From: DAOPYU01 sp942493245
GTDB taxonomy: Bacteria; Sumerlaeota; Sumerlaeia; UBA8349
Length of the DNA stretch: 64,000 bases
Assembly: GCA_942493245.1 (NCBI GenBank)
Contig: OW818685.1
Span: 2,914,001 to 2,978,000, forward strand
Reading direction: 5' to 3'
Part shown: positions 18,401 to 27,500 of the stretch, in pieces
Layout: every line of letters starts with the position of its first letter
Position numbering within the stretch: the stretch's first letter is position 1
Translations under genes and position numbers: made by a program
The notes under the pieces: generated by a model
Database searches by the model: none
Seen by the model: only the letters and a program-made list of their open reading frames with translations
Told to the model about the DNA's origin: nothing

Positions 18401-21400
18401 ATGTCACCCCGTCCGGCATCCACCCCGGATGCGGTTCCACCACGCGCTGTTCATACGGTGGGGTAGAACCAAATGTTATGGACATGGCCGAGGAAGGGTT
18501 AAAGTCCATCGTCTCGCTGAAGGTCAGCGTGAAGGTGGTCCAACCCACGTTCACGGCATTGTCATTGTTGGGTGTCACAGAAAGCAGGAAGGCGGGGGTC
18601 AAATCAGTATCTGGCACACTCGACGCAGCGTCCGCACGGAAAGGCCAAACGTCGAACAACCAGTTGCCCGAGCCGTCTAATGTATCCTGAAGGAAGGTCA
18701 TGTTGTCGAACTCTGCCCCGGCCTGTAAGAGCGCCGTGTTGGACGCGCCCCACCAGTTGTTCTCGAAGTTGCGGTCGCCCGCCCCCACCGCTATGCTGTC
18801 CTGCGCCTGCCACCCGCGCGAGAGATTCTTGCGGTCATTACCGTAAATACGGCTACCGTTGAGCGAAGCAATATTCAGCGTTCCCACACCGCTATTCCCC
18901 AAGATAGAACTATTCGATACCGCGCCCGCACCGGAGGAAGCCACGCCTGTGGCCCCATTGCCGACAACCCAGGAATTGACCAGAGATGCAAAACCGTTAA
19001 CACCGTTACCTGTGTTGCCAACAATTGTGGAATTGCTGATCGCGCCCTGGGCCACCCCATCGCCCGTGTTGCCCGCGATGTAACCACTCGCCACCGTCGT
19101 CGCCCCACTCATGCCCTGGCCGTTGTCCGCAACGGCGCAGTTCTGAACAGAGGTAACACCCGAGACGGCCGCGCCCGTGTTGCCCAGAATCCGCGAGTTG
19201 AGCAGCGTCGAGGAACCCGATCCGGCAACCCCGACGCCCGTGTTCCCTTCAACCACACAACGCTCCACCGAAGATCCGTCGGTCTTTACCCCCCCGCCAC
19301 CGTTGTAGATGGCAGCGCAGGCTATAGCGCGCCCGCCGCCCGATATTTCCAGCCCACGCCCCGTGTTACGGGTCACCTCGCAGTTGTTCACGTTTCCGCC
19401 CGCGGAGACAATACCGCGCCCCCGGTTGTTGATCGCCACACTGTTCGTTGCTCCCGCAGTAATGGTTAACCCGTCGCCCCCGTTAAACTCGGCGGAGGAA
19501 TTCACCGCGCTCGTGCCGCTCAGACCGTTCTCAAGATTGCCATAAGCGGTACAGGCCGCCAGCGCCGCTCCAACAATACCCGCGCCGGAGTTCCATTCAG
19601 TCGTACAGCGGGTCAGAGGTTGTCCCGGTGCGTCAATCCCGGTTCCTCCGTTGAGCGTGGCCGTCGAGTCCGTAATTTCCGCAATAACATGAGCCATCTG
19701 AATACCATAGTCGCTGTTGGAACGGGCCAGGATGTTGGAAAAAAGGCGACCTTCTGTAGATAGCCCGGAGCCCCAGAGTCTGGCGGTCTGGTCGTAACTC
19801 CCCGTCAGAATTTTACTTCCATCCGCCGAGAAGGCGACAGCGCTGACATTATTCGTGTGTCCAGTGATCGTGAAGATCAGATTTCCCTCTGCCACATCCC
19901 ATAGTTTGGCTGTTCCATCAGAACTCCCGGTTAGAATTTTCGTTCCATCCGGTGAGAAAGCAACAGAGTTGACCGCATTTGCGAATCCACTAATAGTGCG
20001 GACTACATTGCCCGTTGTCACGCCCCAAATCTTTGCTGTTCGATCATCACCCCCAGTCAGAATTCTCATCCCATCCGGAGAGAAAGCAACAGAACGGACG
20101 GATTGCGAGTGTCCGACAAAAGACCGAATGATATTCCCGGTTGCCACATCCCATATCTTGGGTATTCCGCTCTCTTCTCCATCCACTATTTTTGTTCCAT
20201 CCGGCGAAAATGCGAGAGACCAAACCCAGCCTGAAGATCCTTCGAAAGAACGGATCTCATTGCCCGTGGCCGTATCCCAGAGTTTGATTCCGCCCCCTCC
20301 CGTCAGAATTCTCGTTCCGTCTGATGAGAAAACAGCGGAATGGACATAATTTCCATGAGCAAAGGATCGGATTTCATTTCCTGTCGAGGCATCCCATAAT
20401 TTAGCCTGACAATCCCACCCGCCTCCTATCAGGATCTCTGTCCCATCGGGCGAGAAAGCAACGGAACGCAACCCATCGGGTGACTGGTGGGTGAATGTCC
20501 GGATTTCATTGCCCGTCGCCACGTCCCATAATCTGGCCGTATTGCCTTGCCCGGTCAAAACTTTCGTTCCATCTGGAGAAATAGCGACTGACACAATACC
20601 TTCTTGAACGGTGAAAGTGCGCCCCGCATTGCCCGCCGTGCCCTCCACGAGCAGACCTTTTCCCTCTTCCACCACGATGTGGTCCAACACTGCGCCAGCC
20701 GCACTGTCGGTGATCCACAGTCTTCCCCAGTTGCCAGTGGAGGGTACACTCAATGTGCTAAATTCATCAACTCCGATATCGCTGGTCACACCTGATCGCG
20801 CCTCTCCATCCACATCGTTTACGGAAATCCACTCACCATAAGTTGGATTCTCCGGACCGATCCCCGCTCCACGGTTGGGAGAAGTGGGTTTGATGTGGTA
20901 GTCAAATATCTTCCATTCTTGGGGTGCCAGAAGACTTCCACTCTCGGTCGCGTCACCCCAAACAACGATTGTGTTCTCTGTGTTTGAGATAACGAGATAG
21001 GAACAAACATCAACTTCGATAACCTGGCCAGACAATGATGCGGGTATAAGATCGGATTCTTGAGTTGTAAGCACAGTACGTACGGTATCTTTCTCGTAGG
21101 TGAACTGAGTTATAACCCCTCCTGCGATACGACCGACAAACTGAGGATCGGCGTCTATGTTGTCATCTCCAGATCCACCCCAGTTTCCTGCAATATTACA
21201 GTGTGAAATAATACCACCACTACCCTGCCAATCGTTATCGCGAATGACACTGTTGAGAGTCGTAGGTACGCCACCGTAGTCTCCATTGATTCCTCCGCCA
21301 TAATTTTCAATTATGATATTGTTAGAGTATGTATTTGGACCGCCAAAACAACCTATACCGCCAGCACCAAGCCCCATTGATGTGTTTGCGCGAATAATGT

Positions 21401-24305
21401 TGTTATTGGTCGCAGTCCCACATTGGTCGAAAATTCCACCAGAACCGGGCCAACCCGTGGCTAAATTTCCGGATATTATATTAAAAGATACAGAAGATCC
21501 ATACCAGTTCAAAACTCCGCCGCCAGCATAGCCAATTGCTGCATTTCCGGATATAATATTGTTGGAGACTGCTGACAAACTTACGATTTCGACTCCTCCC
21601 GCAGCCATCGCAATGTTGCCGGAAATCACATTATTCATAATAGATACGGAAGATGATTCCCTACACTGGATACCGCCACCATGACTGCTATCTGAGTTTG
21701 CGAAGTTTCTGCAAATCACATTGTTAGAGATCATAGAAGAGGAGTTAATGCAATCGATCCCACCACCACTACCTGCCAAATTATCAGAAATAATGCAGTT
21801 TGTAATCGATGTGGAGACAGTGTCGCAATAGACCCCACCTCCAAAGGAGTCGTTGTTGACGTTTCCTCTCCGGATGGTAAAGCCATCCAACTGTGCATTA
21901 TTCGCCCCTGTCACGCACCTGCGTGTGTTTTCCCCGTCAATGACAGAGGCGTGCGCAAAAATATCGCGTGACCAGCCTAATGTCTCGTATCCACCAAATA
22001 GGTCCACATAATCCTTCATAGTTACGACTTGGTCGCCAGTCCAAGTGTACAAACCCACCGCCACGAGCAAGGCGTATTTTTTTGTGCCGGAAGCGTCAGT
22101 GATCTGATTGAGAGCAAATTGGATGCTTTCCCACGGATTTTCCTGAGATCCGTTTCCTGTCATATCCGAACCCATGGATGCTGACACATAAACCACCTGT
22201 TGATAGACATCCAGATTGACATGTTCGGTATGTGGCCCAAGGTTGCTACTCGACGAGAGCCCCGCGCTGCTAAAAGGTTTGGCCGCCGTGAATAGGATCG
22301 GTTCCTCCTTTGTCCCCACCGCCGAGAGGTTACATGTGGCGTCGGCGCGGACGTCCACACCCGGATCTACCTTGAACACCGCACCGGGCTGGATCACCGT
22401 GTTGCCGCGCAAGGACAGGTTGCCCGTGACATGGTAGGTTGTCGCGTTTGTGAAGGTCTGGTTGCTCTTCACACCGAAGATGACCTGTTCGTTTTCGATG
22501 GGGAGTTCAAAGAAGAGGTTGCTGGAATAGCCGCCGTCGGCAGTAACGGCGAGGTTGAATGCGACTTTTTTCGTGACCGTTACATTGGCCACCGTCACAG
22601 TACTGAAGGGGTCGGCGCTGTTGGCAATGGTTTTTCCGTGATTGACCATGTCAAAGTCCGCCGTGGCGTCGGCAATGGGGCCTATATCGGTGTCCGCCGT
22701 GGAAAGCGTGACGGCGACGTTGCGGGCCGCGGCTTTTTCCGAGGCGAGGGTGACGATGAGGCGGGCGGTTTCGTTCTTGTCGAGCGCGCCGTCCCCGTCG
22801 TTGTCGGCGTCGTAGGACTTGTTGTCATCCACGGCGACGGAGCGGATGACAACGCGGGGATTCATGGGCGTTTGGAGCGCGGCAGCGGCGTCGAGGCGGC
22901 CATGGCCCAGATTTCCTTCCTCTCCCCCTGCGGAAGAAGGGGCGCAGGTGGAAAGAATATGGTCGCGGATGGCAGCGGCGGACTGGTCGGGGTACTTGGC
23001 CTGGAGCAACGCGGCGACACCCGCCACCATCGGCGCGGCAAAACTGGTGCCGCTGCCGTAGGTGCCGTTGTATTGCGAACCGGGGATGGTAGAAAAAATC
23101 GTCGTGCCGGGCGCGGCCAGATCCACGATCTTACTACCCGTGCCGAGGGCGTTACCGTTGAAGTTACTCCAGGGCGCGCGGGTGGAGCCGTCGTCCATAA
23201 CCGCCCCGACACCGATCACACTCTCGTAGGAAGCGGGATAGACAGGCGCGTCACCCTGATTTTCGTTGCCTGCGGCGGCGACCAGCAGCGTACCCGCATC
23301 GTAGGCTGCGTTGCAGGCATCGCGCAGGGTCTGACTTTCGGCGCTGAAACGCAGGCTGAGGTTGATGACCTTTGCGCCGCGCACAACGGCCCAGTTGATG
23401 GCGGAGGCCACTTTGGCCGCAGTGATAACGCCCGAACTGGTGGCCACGTCGAGTGACAGGATCGTGCAACCGTTTGCTATCCCCGCGATGCCTTCGCCGT
23501 TGTTGGCTGCTGCGGCGATGACACCCGCCACGCGGCTGCCGTGCCCAGTATCGTCCTGAATGACAGCGTTATTGTCGGCAAAGTTCCACGAATTGGCCAA
23601 ATCCAGCGCCGGAGCAAGATCGGGATGGTAACTTTCAATACCAGAGTCAATAACGGCAACGACCACGGGGGCTGAACCGCCCGCGCTCGCCTGTACATCC
23701 CACGCGGCAGGCATGCCGACGAGGTTCAGGTCCGCGCTCGTTTGGGCGTAGAGCGGGTCGGATGGCGTGTAGCAGAGCGAGCCGAGATAGTTGGGCTCGG
23801 CATAAAGGACGTTCGGGTCGGCGGAATAGGCCGCTTGAACCGCCTCCAAGTCGGTGGAAGGGTCGAAGGAAAGAAGGAAGGCGGAAGGTTGAGGGGTGGA
23901 AGAGGAATTGGCGTCAGGAGTGTTGCCGCTTGCCGTGGCAGATTTCGTTTCATCCGGCCCGTTTGTTCCGGTACCGGTAGCCGATATAGCGCCTCCGTGA
24001 AAGACCGGTGACACAGCACACAGACCGAAGCGTTGGTCCAGCGTGCGTAGCGAGGCGGTACGGGAGGATTGCTCCGCCGACAATTTCCAGGGGGAACGGG
24101 AAGCCGAAACCTCCGTTCGAGTGTTCCCTGTCGAAGAATTCGACTTCAGCGTCATGGGTTGACGATACTTGACGATGAGTTCGCCCGGTACGTACAACGG
24201 GCCAGAGGGGACTTCGGCCCAACTGCCCGTTTTCGCCATGATAAAGACAAGGGCTAAAACCAGCAGTATCTTTACCCGCGCACGCCACACTGGAACACCA
24301 GTCAT
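15447..24305 (-). CDS. Giant secreted multidomain protein 2 (2952 aa): subtilisin (S8) protease, beta-helices, seven WD40 repeats, FN3, InlB-type repeats
   Basis: Signal peptide at 12-31, then a fervidolysin-like propeptide (GELIVKYRQP; SADPNVLYAEPNY). A subtilisin domain follows with Asp in VVAVIDSG (about residue 218), His in DDTGHGSRVAG (about 256) and Ser in GTSFAAPMVAG (about 420), so the full catalytic triad is present. Then come a DNDGDG calcium-like loop and Ig-like stretch, a beta-helix (about 705-1055), seven WD40 repeats (about 1222-1515, each with AFSPDGTKILTG and LWDVATGNEIR), a second beta-helix (1522-1868), an SbsA-like Ig domain, FN3 (about 2018-2105), a PEGA-like segment and ten InlB-type repeats (2188-2915). 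The C-terminus ends abruptly in a sequence unlike its paralogues. GAAGGAGAACGAG precedes the ATG. An exported protease with adhesive repeats is inferred; it could be autoprocessed. Confidence 0.9.
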   Translation of the reverse strand: MTGVPVWRARVKILLVLALVFIMAKTGSWAEVPSGPLYVPGELIVKYRQPMTLKSNSSTGNTRTEVSASRSPWKLSAEQSSRTASLRTLDQRFGLCAVSPVFHGGAISATGTGTNGPDETKSATASGNTPDANSSSTPQPSAFLLSFDPSTDLEAVQAAYSADPNVLYAEPNYLGSLCYTPSDPLYAQTSADLNLVGMPAAWDVQASAGGSAPVVVAVIDSGIESYHPDLAPALDLANSWNFADNNAVIQDDTGHGSRVAGVIAAAANNGEGIAGIANGCTILSLDVATSSGVITAAKVASAINWAVVRGAKVINLSLRFSAESQTLRDACNAAYDAGTLLVAAAGNENQGDAPVYPASYESVIGVGAVMDDGSTRAPWSNFNGNALGTGSKIVDLAAPGTTIFSTIPGSQYNGTYGSGTSFAAPMVAGVAALLQAKYPDQSAAAIRDHILSTCAPSSAGGEEGNLGHGRLDAAAALQTPMNPRVVIRSVAVDDNKSYDADNDGDGALDKNETARLIVTLASEKAAARNVAVTLSTADTDIGPIADATADFDMVNHGKTIANSADPFSTVTVANVTVTKKVAFNLAVTADGGYSSNLFFELPIENEQVIFGVKSNQTFTNATTYHVTGNLSLRGNTVIQPGAVFKVDPGVDVRADATCNLSAVGTKEEPILFTAAKPFSSAGLSSSSNLGPHTEHVNLDVYQQVVYVSASMGSDMTGNGSQENPWESIQFALNQITDASGTKKYALLVAVGLYTWTGDQVVTMKDYVDLFGGYETLGWSRDIFAHASVIDGENTRRCVTGANNAQLDGFTIRRGNVNNDSFGGGVYCDTVSTSITNCIISDNLAGSGGGIDCINSSSMISNNVICRNFANSDSSHGGGIQCRESSSVSIMNNVISGNIAMAAGGVEIVSLSAVSNNIISGNAAIGYAGGGVLNWYGSSVSFNIISGNLATGWPGSGGIFDQCGTATNNNIIRANTSMGLGAGGIGCFGGPNTYSNNIIIENYGGGINGDYGGVPTTLNSVIRDNDWQGSGGIISHCNIAGNWGGSGDDNIDADPQFVGRIAGGVITQFTYEKDTVRTVLTTQESDLIPASLSGQVIEVDVCSYLVISNTENTIVVWGDATESGSLLAPQEWKIFDYHIKPTSPNRGAGIGPENPTYGEWISVNDVDGEARSGVTSDIGVDEFSTLSVPSTGNWGRLWITDSAAGAVLDHIVVEEGKGLLVEGTAGNAGRTFTVQEGIVSVAISPDGTKVLTGQGNTARLWDVATGNEIRTFTHQSPDGLRSVAFSPDGTEILIGGGWDCQAKLWDASTGNEIRSFAHGNYVHSAVFSSDGTRILTGGGGIKLWDTATGNEIRSFEGSSGWVWSLAFSPDGTKIVDGEESGIPKIWDVATGNIIRSFVGHSQSVRSVAFSPDGMRILTGGDDRTAKIWGVTTGNVVRTISGFANAVNSVAFSPDGTKILTGSSDGTAKLWDVAEGNLIFTITGHTNNVSAVAFSADGSKILTGSYDQTARLWGSGLSTEGRLFSNILARSNSDYGIQMAHVIAEITDSTATLNGGTGIDAPGQPLTRCTTEWNSGAGIVGAALAACTAYGNLENGLSGTSAVNSSAEFNGGDGLTITAGATNSVAINNRGRGIVSAGGNVNNCEVTRNTGRGLEISGGGRAIACAAIYNGGGGVKTDGSSVERCVVEGNTGVGVAGSGSSTLLNSRILGNTGAAVSGVTSVQNCAVADNGQGMSGATTVASGYIAGNTGDGVAQGAISNSTIVGNTGNGVNGFASLVNSWVVGNGATGVASSGAGAVSNSSILGNSGVGTLNIASLNGSRIYGNDRKNLSRGWQAQDSIAVGAGDRNFENNWWGASNTALLQAGAEFDNMTFLQDTLDGSGNWLFDVWPFRADAASSVPDTDLTPAFLLSVTPNNDNAVNVGWTTFTLTFSETMDFNPSSAMSITFGSTPPYEQRVVEPHPGWMPDGVTWRGRFAVQSDTGDGLNHLRVSDAVSADGFLIPDDTWHTFTIDTSGKGAANNGSAVATGGNSMNLSWTDSGLPATTMGFNVRRSATGAPGTYQKVNASILTGTNFTDTGLLPGTSYFYIVDMVDAESNATQWTPPFFAVTDPPPLTGSVVVHVTPNTASWSFTDGQGGAHSGTGEATVSDVPVGEITLTWNPMVGYTTPSPNPATQTLAKDGAVTFTGVYTINTYVLTTSATNGSVTRFPNLATYPHGTSVTLTAVPAVGYYFSGWTGDVTTETNPLVVTMDSNKTVEANFSINTFNEYALTVEAVHGSVAKSPDHAAYVEGTTVSLTATPAVGYHFTGWTGATTSTLNPLDVVMDATKTLTANFAINEYVLTLEAVKGSVTKSPEQSTYTHGTTVTLTATAGAGYHFTGWTSAVTSSANPLVLTMDSTKTLVANFALNEYALTVEATNGSVTKSPDHVTYAHGTTVTLTATPEAGYHFTGWTSDVTTSTNPLVVTMDSTKTLTATFVINAYTLTVEVTGTTGTVSVSPEQTPYTHGTTVTLTATPAVGYHFTGWSGSETSTDNPLMVTMDSTKTLTANFAINEYVLTLEAVKGSVTKSPDQTSYTHGTTVTLTATAGAGYHFAGWTSAVTSSANPLVLTMDSTKTLVANFALNEYALTVEATNGSVKKSPDHVTYAHGTTATLTAAPEAGYHFTGWTGDVTTSTNPLVVTMDSTKTLTATFAINTYALTVEVTGTTGTVSVSPEQTPYTHGTTVTLTATPAVGYHFTGWSGSETGTDNPLMVTMDSTKTLTANFAINEYVLTVDALNGSVAKSPNLATYTHGTTVTLTATPEAGYHFTGWTGSVTGSTNPLVVAMDSTKNLTANFAINEYGLTVEAENGSVSKSPDQSTYTHGTTVTLTATPLPGYRFVGWTGDAPAGSEKVNPLVLTMTSNRTIRAVFERIPPIPVWLISQANGRVTKWDFFHRTDTVFALNREGRSQIPGQS
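16020..17400 (-). repeat. 645-bp higher-order repeat of InlB-type units
   Basis: The string AAGTTCGCCGTGAGCGTTTT recurs at about 16021, 16666 and 17311, exactly 645 bp (three InlB units, 215 codons) apart, and the intervening DNA is nearly identical. The array grew by duplicating a three-unit block rather than single units. Confidence 0.88.
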
Positions 24306-24470
24306 TTCTCGTTCTCCTTCGCCTGGTCAAGAAACTATCGTATTCATTCTCGACGATTCATCTTTCCAATTTTCTAATACAGCAACCAGAAGATGGTATC
24401 GCCACCGCCCGGAAATGTCCACCCACAATTACTAAAAGGAAATGGGAATTGGTCTCAAAAAGACTTCAAA

Positions 24471-24519
24471 AAGAACTTTGGGGAGAAAACCCGTCCCCAG
24501 GCTTCTCCCCAAAGTTCTT
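24471..24519 (-). terminator. Rho-independent terminator of giant gene 3
   Basis: Perfect 17-bp stem AAGAACTTTGGGGAGAA / TTCTCCCCAAAGTTCTT with a 15-base loop. On the minus strand it is followed by TTTTTGAAGTCTTTTTG. It sits about 55 bases past the stop. Confidence 0.85.
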
Positions 24520-24574
24520 AATATCGTTTTGTTCCGTTGCTCGATCGTTTTCCCTCAGGAGTACTGTCCCATTT

Positions 24575-27500
24575 TTACGGAAAAGCAGGGTTAATCTCGA
24601 TCTGCTGTGCCGGTGTCTTCGGCAACACCTTCATCTTCGTCACCAGCGCCGGATCAAGGAACGCCGCGCCTTCTACAACGTACGGCGCCTTTGTCTGCAG
24701 GATAGCGATACCGCCCTTGTAGTTCGGGTTACCCGTCGTCGCATCGTAACCTGCGTGGAAAATACCCGACACCCCCGTCTGGCCAGAGACTTTTGCGATG
24801 GCCATGCTCTTACTGTTGGGTTGGGCCTGCACGGTCATTTGCCCAGGCTTGCCTGCCGTGCCAACCGCGCCGCCCACACCCTTCTTCGCCGTCGCCTGCA
24901 GGAGTACGAGGTCCTTGCCCGACTGGATCAGGCCGCAGCGCAGGTTACCGCCCGCCACCGTCACCTTGTCGATCAGGCCGATCATCTCATCCGCCACGAT
25001 CGGGCCGCCCGAAACCGTCACCGACTTGAGCATGCTTCCCTGGATTGAGCACGGCGTTGCCTCGCTCTGCGGCGCAGGCGTTCCCGCGACTTCAGCCACC
25101 ACCTTCGGTAGTGAACCCACCGCGCCGAGGCTTGTCTTTTTAAACCCCACTTCGTTCTTGTAGGACTTCGACGCCACACTAAGTAACTTCACGGGCTGTC
25201 CCACGCCTGTCGTCGAACCGATTGCCTCGACCACCGCCCCTGCGACCTTGATTGTCACTGGAACCGATGACGTTCCTGTCATTTCAATGAAAGTACGCGC
25301 ATAGAGACCTTGTTCGGAGGGTTTCGTTGCCATGATCGAAATTGCGCCGAACTCACGAGCCTTCAGGAACATGACCGACTTGGCCGAGACCGACATAACC
25401 GAGCCCGAGGCATCAAGCGAGTAAGCAGGCACGTCGAACGCCAACGTCTTCACGTCGCCATTGATCTTCAGCGTGGGCACCTGGTCCAGACTCGCCAGGT
25501 AGTAAATACCCTGGGCCGGGTCGTCCACAGTGTTCGAGGGTACTGTCTTGAGCCGCATGATCTTGATCGTGCCGGGAACAGAGCCTGTGAATGTCAGGTT
25601 GTTGGCCTTATCACGCACCAGCGAGTACCCTTTGGCCGTTACTTTATAGTTGACTGCCACGCCCGCCTCGGGCGTCACCGAAGCCGTCACCGCTTCGCTC
25701 GGAGTTCCCGAATTACCCGCATCGTCCAATGCCGCGACCCGATACGAATACACCACGCCCGGCACTGCTATATCATCGGCAAACTCCGTCACCGAACCCA
25801 GCGTCCAGATAACGGGCGATGTGTTCGATGTACTCGCCATCCGCTCCAATACGTAACCTCTGGCATTTATCAAGGGAGACCAGTTAACCAGAACTCTGTA
25901 GGTATTCCCCACCGCCGTCACGCTCGCCGGAGCCGAGAACTCGAAATTGGCTGCCAATGTTTTGGTCGAATCCAGGGTCATCACCAGCGGGTTGAGGGTA
26001 CTCGTTGTAGAGCCACTCCATCCTGTGAAATAGTACCCCACCGCAGGTGTGGCGGTTAGGGTCACCGTTGTGCCATGTGTGTAGCTCGCCTGATCGGGTG
26101 ACTTTGTCACCGAACCGTGTACCGCTTCAACCACCAACGCATACTCGTTAAGTGCAAAGTTTGCTGTCAACGTTTTCGTCGAATCCATCACGAGATCCAG
26201 CGGATTGAGGGTACTTGTCGTAGCACCGTTCCACCCGGTGAAGTGGTACCCGGTCGAGGGCGTTGCGGTCAGTGTGACCGTTGTGCCATGCGCGTAGGCG
26301 ACTTGCTCCGGCGACTTCGCCACCGTCCCACTGTGGGGCGGATCAGACGTAACCGTCAACGCATATTCATTGATAGAAAAATGAGCTGTCAGAGTTTTCG
26401 TTGAGTCCATCACCACTACAAACGGATTGAGGGTACTTGTCGTCGCACCGCTCCACCCGGTGAAGTGGTACCCCGTTGCGGGCGTTGCGGTCAGTGTGAC
26501 CGTTGTGCCATGTGCGTAGGCCACCTGAGTTGGATAATTTGCCACCGAACCATGCGCCGCTTCAACCACCAACGCATACTCGTTAAGAGCAAAGTTTGCC
26601 GTCAACGTCTTCGTCGAGTCCATCACGAGATCCAGCGGACTAAGGGTACTTGTCGTCGCACCGCTCCACCCGGTGAAGTGGTACCCGGTCGAGGGCGTTG
26701 CGGTCAGTGTGACCGTTGTGCCATGCGCGTAGGCGACTTGCTCCGGCGACTTCGCGACCGAACCATACTCTGCTTCGACCGTCAGAGCGTACTCATTGAT
26801 TGCGAAGTTTGCCGTGAGCGTTTTGGTCGAGTCCATCACTGTATCCAACGGATTGGCCGTACTGGTCGTCGCACCACTCCAACTTATGAAATGGTACCCA
26901 GCGGCGGGTGTGGCGGTCAACCTCGCCGTCGTTCCGTGGGTGTAGGTCGCCTGGTCCGGGGACTTCGCCACAGAACCGTTCTCGGCGGTTGCAGTCAGAC
27001 TGTATTCGTTGATCGTAAAGTTAGCCGTCAACGTTTTGGTCGAGTCCATGGTCACAATCAGTGGATTCATCGAACCGTTGACATTACCTGTCCAGCCAGT
27101 AAAATGATACCCGTCCTTGGGTATCGCCGTCAGTGTTACCGTTGTACCGTACATGTAAGTGGCCTGATCCGGCACTTGTGATACTGTGCAGATGTTGACT
27201 GGATTGGTCTCAACCATCAGAGACAATTGCGTCTGGGTCTCGTATGCACCCATGTCCACTCCCTCTCCTTGTGCGCGGGGGTTGCCCAACAGATCGATCG
27301 CCGGTAGATTGGGAACCGCCATAGTCCCGGCGTCAATACAAGGAGAACTGGCCTGCAGACGCAAATCCCACGTTAACGGATTGGCGTCCGTCATGGAAAC
27401 GAACTTCGGATCGGCGCTTGTAGTGTGGTTGCCTCCTGTAGATTCACCAAAACAGGAGTAACTCACACCCGACAGATCGCCCTCCACATCGGACACGCTA

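Noticed and set aside
22431..23456. 341-aa plus-strand open frame
   Set aside because: Antisense of the subtilisin region of giant gene 2, with low-complexity Gly/Arg/Val composition.
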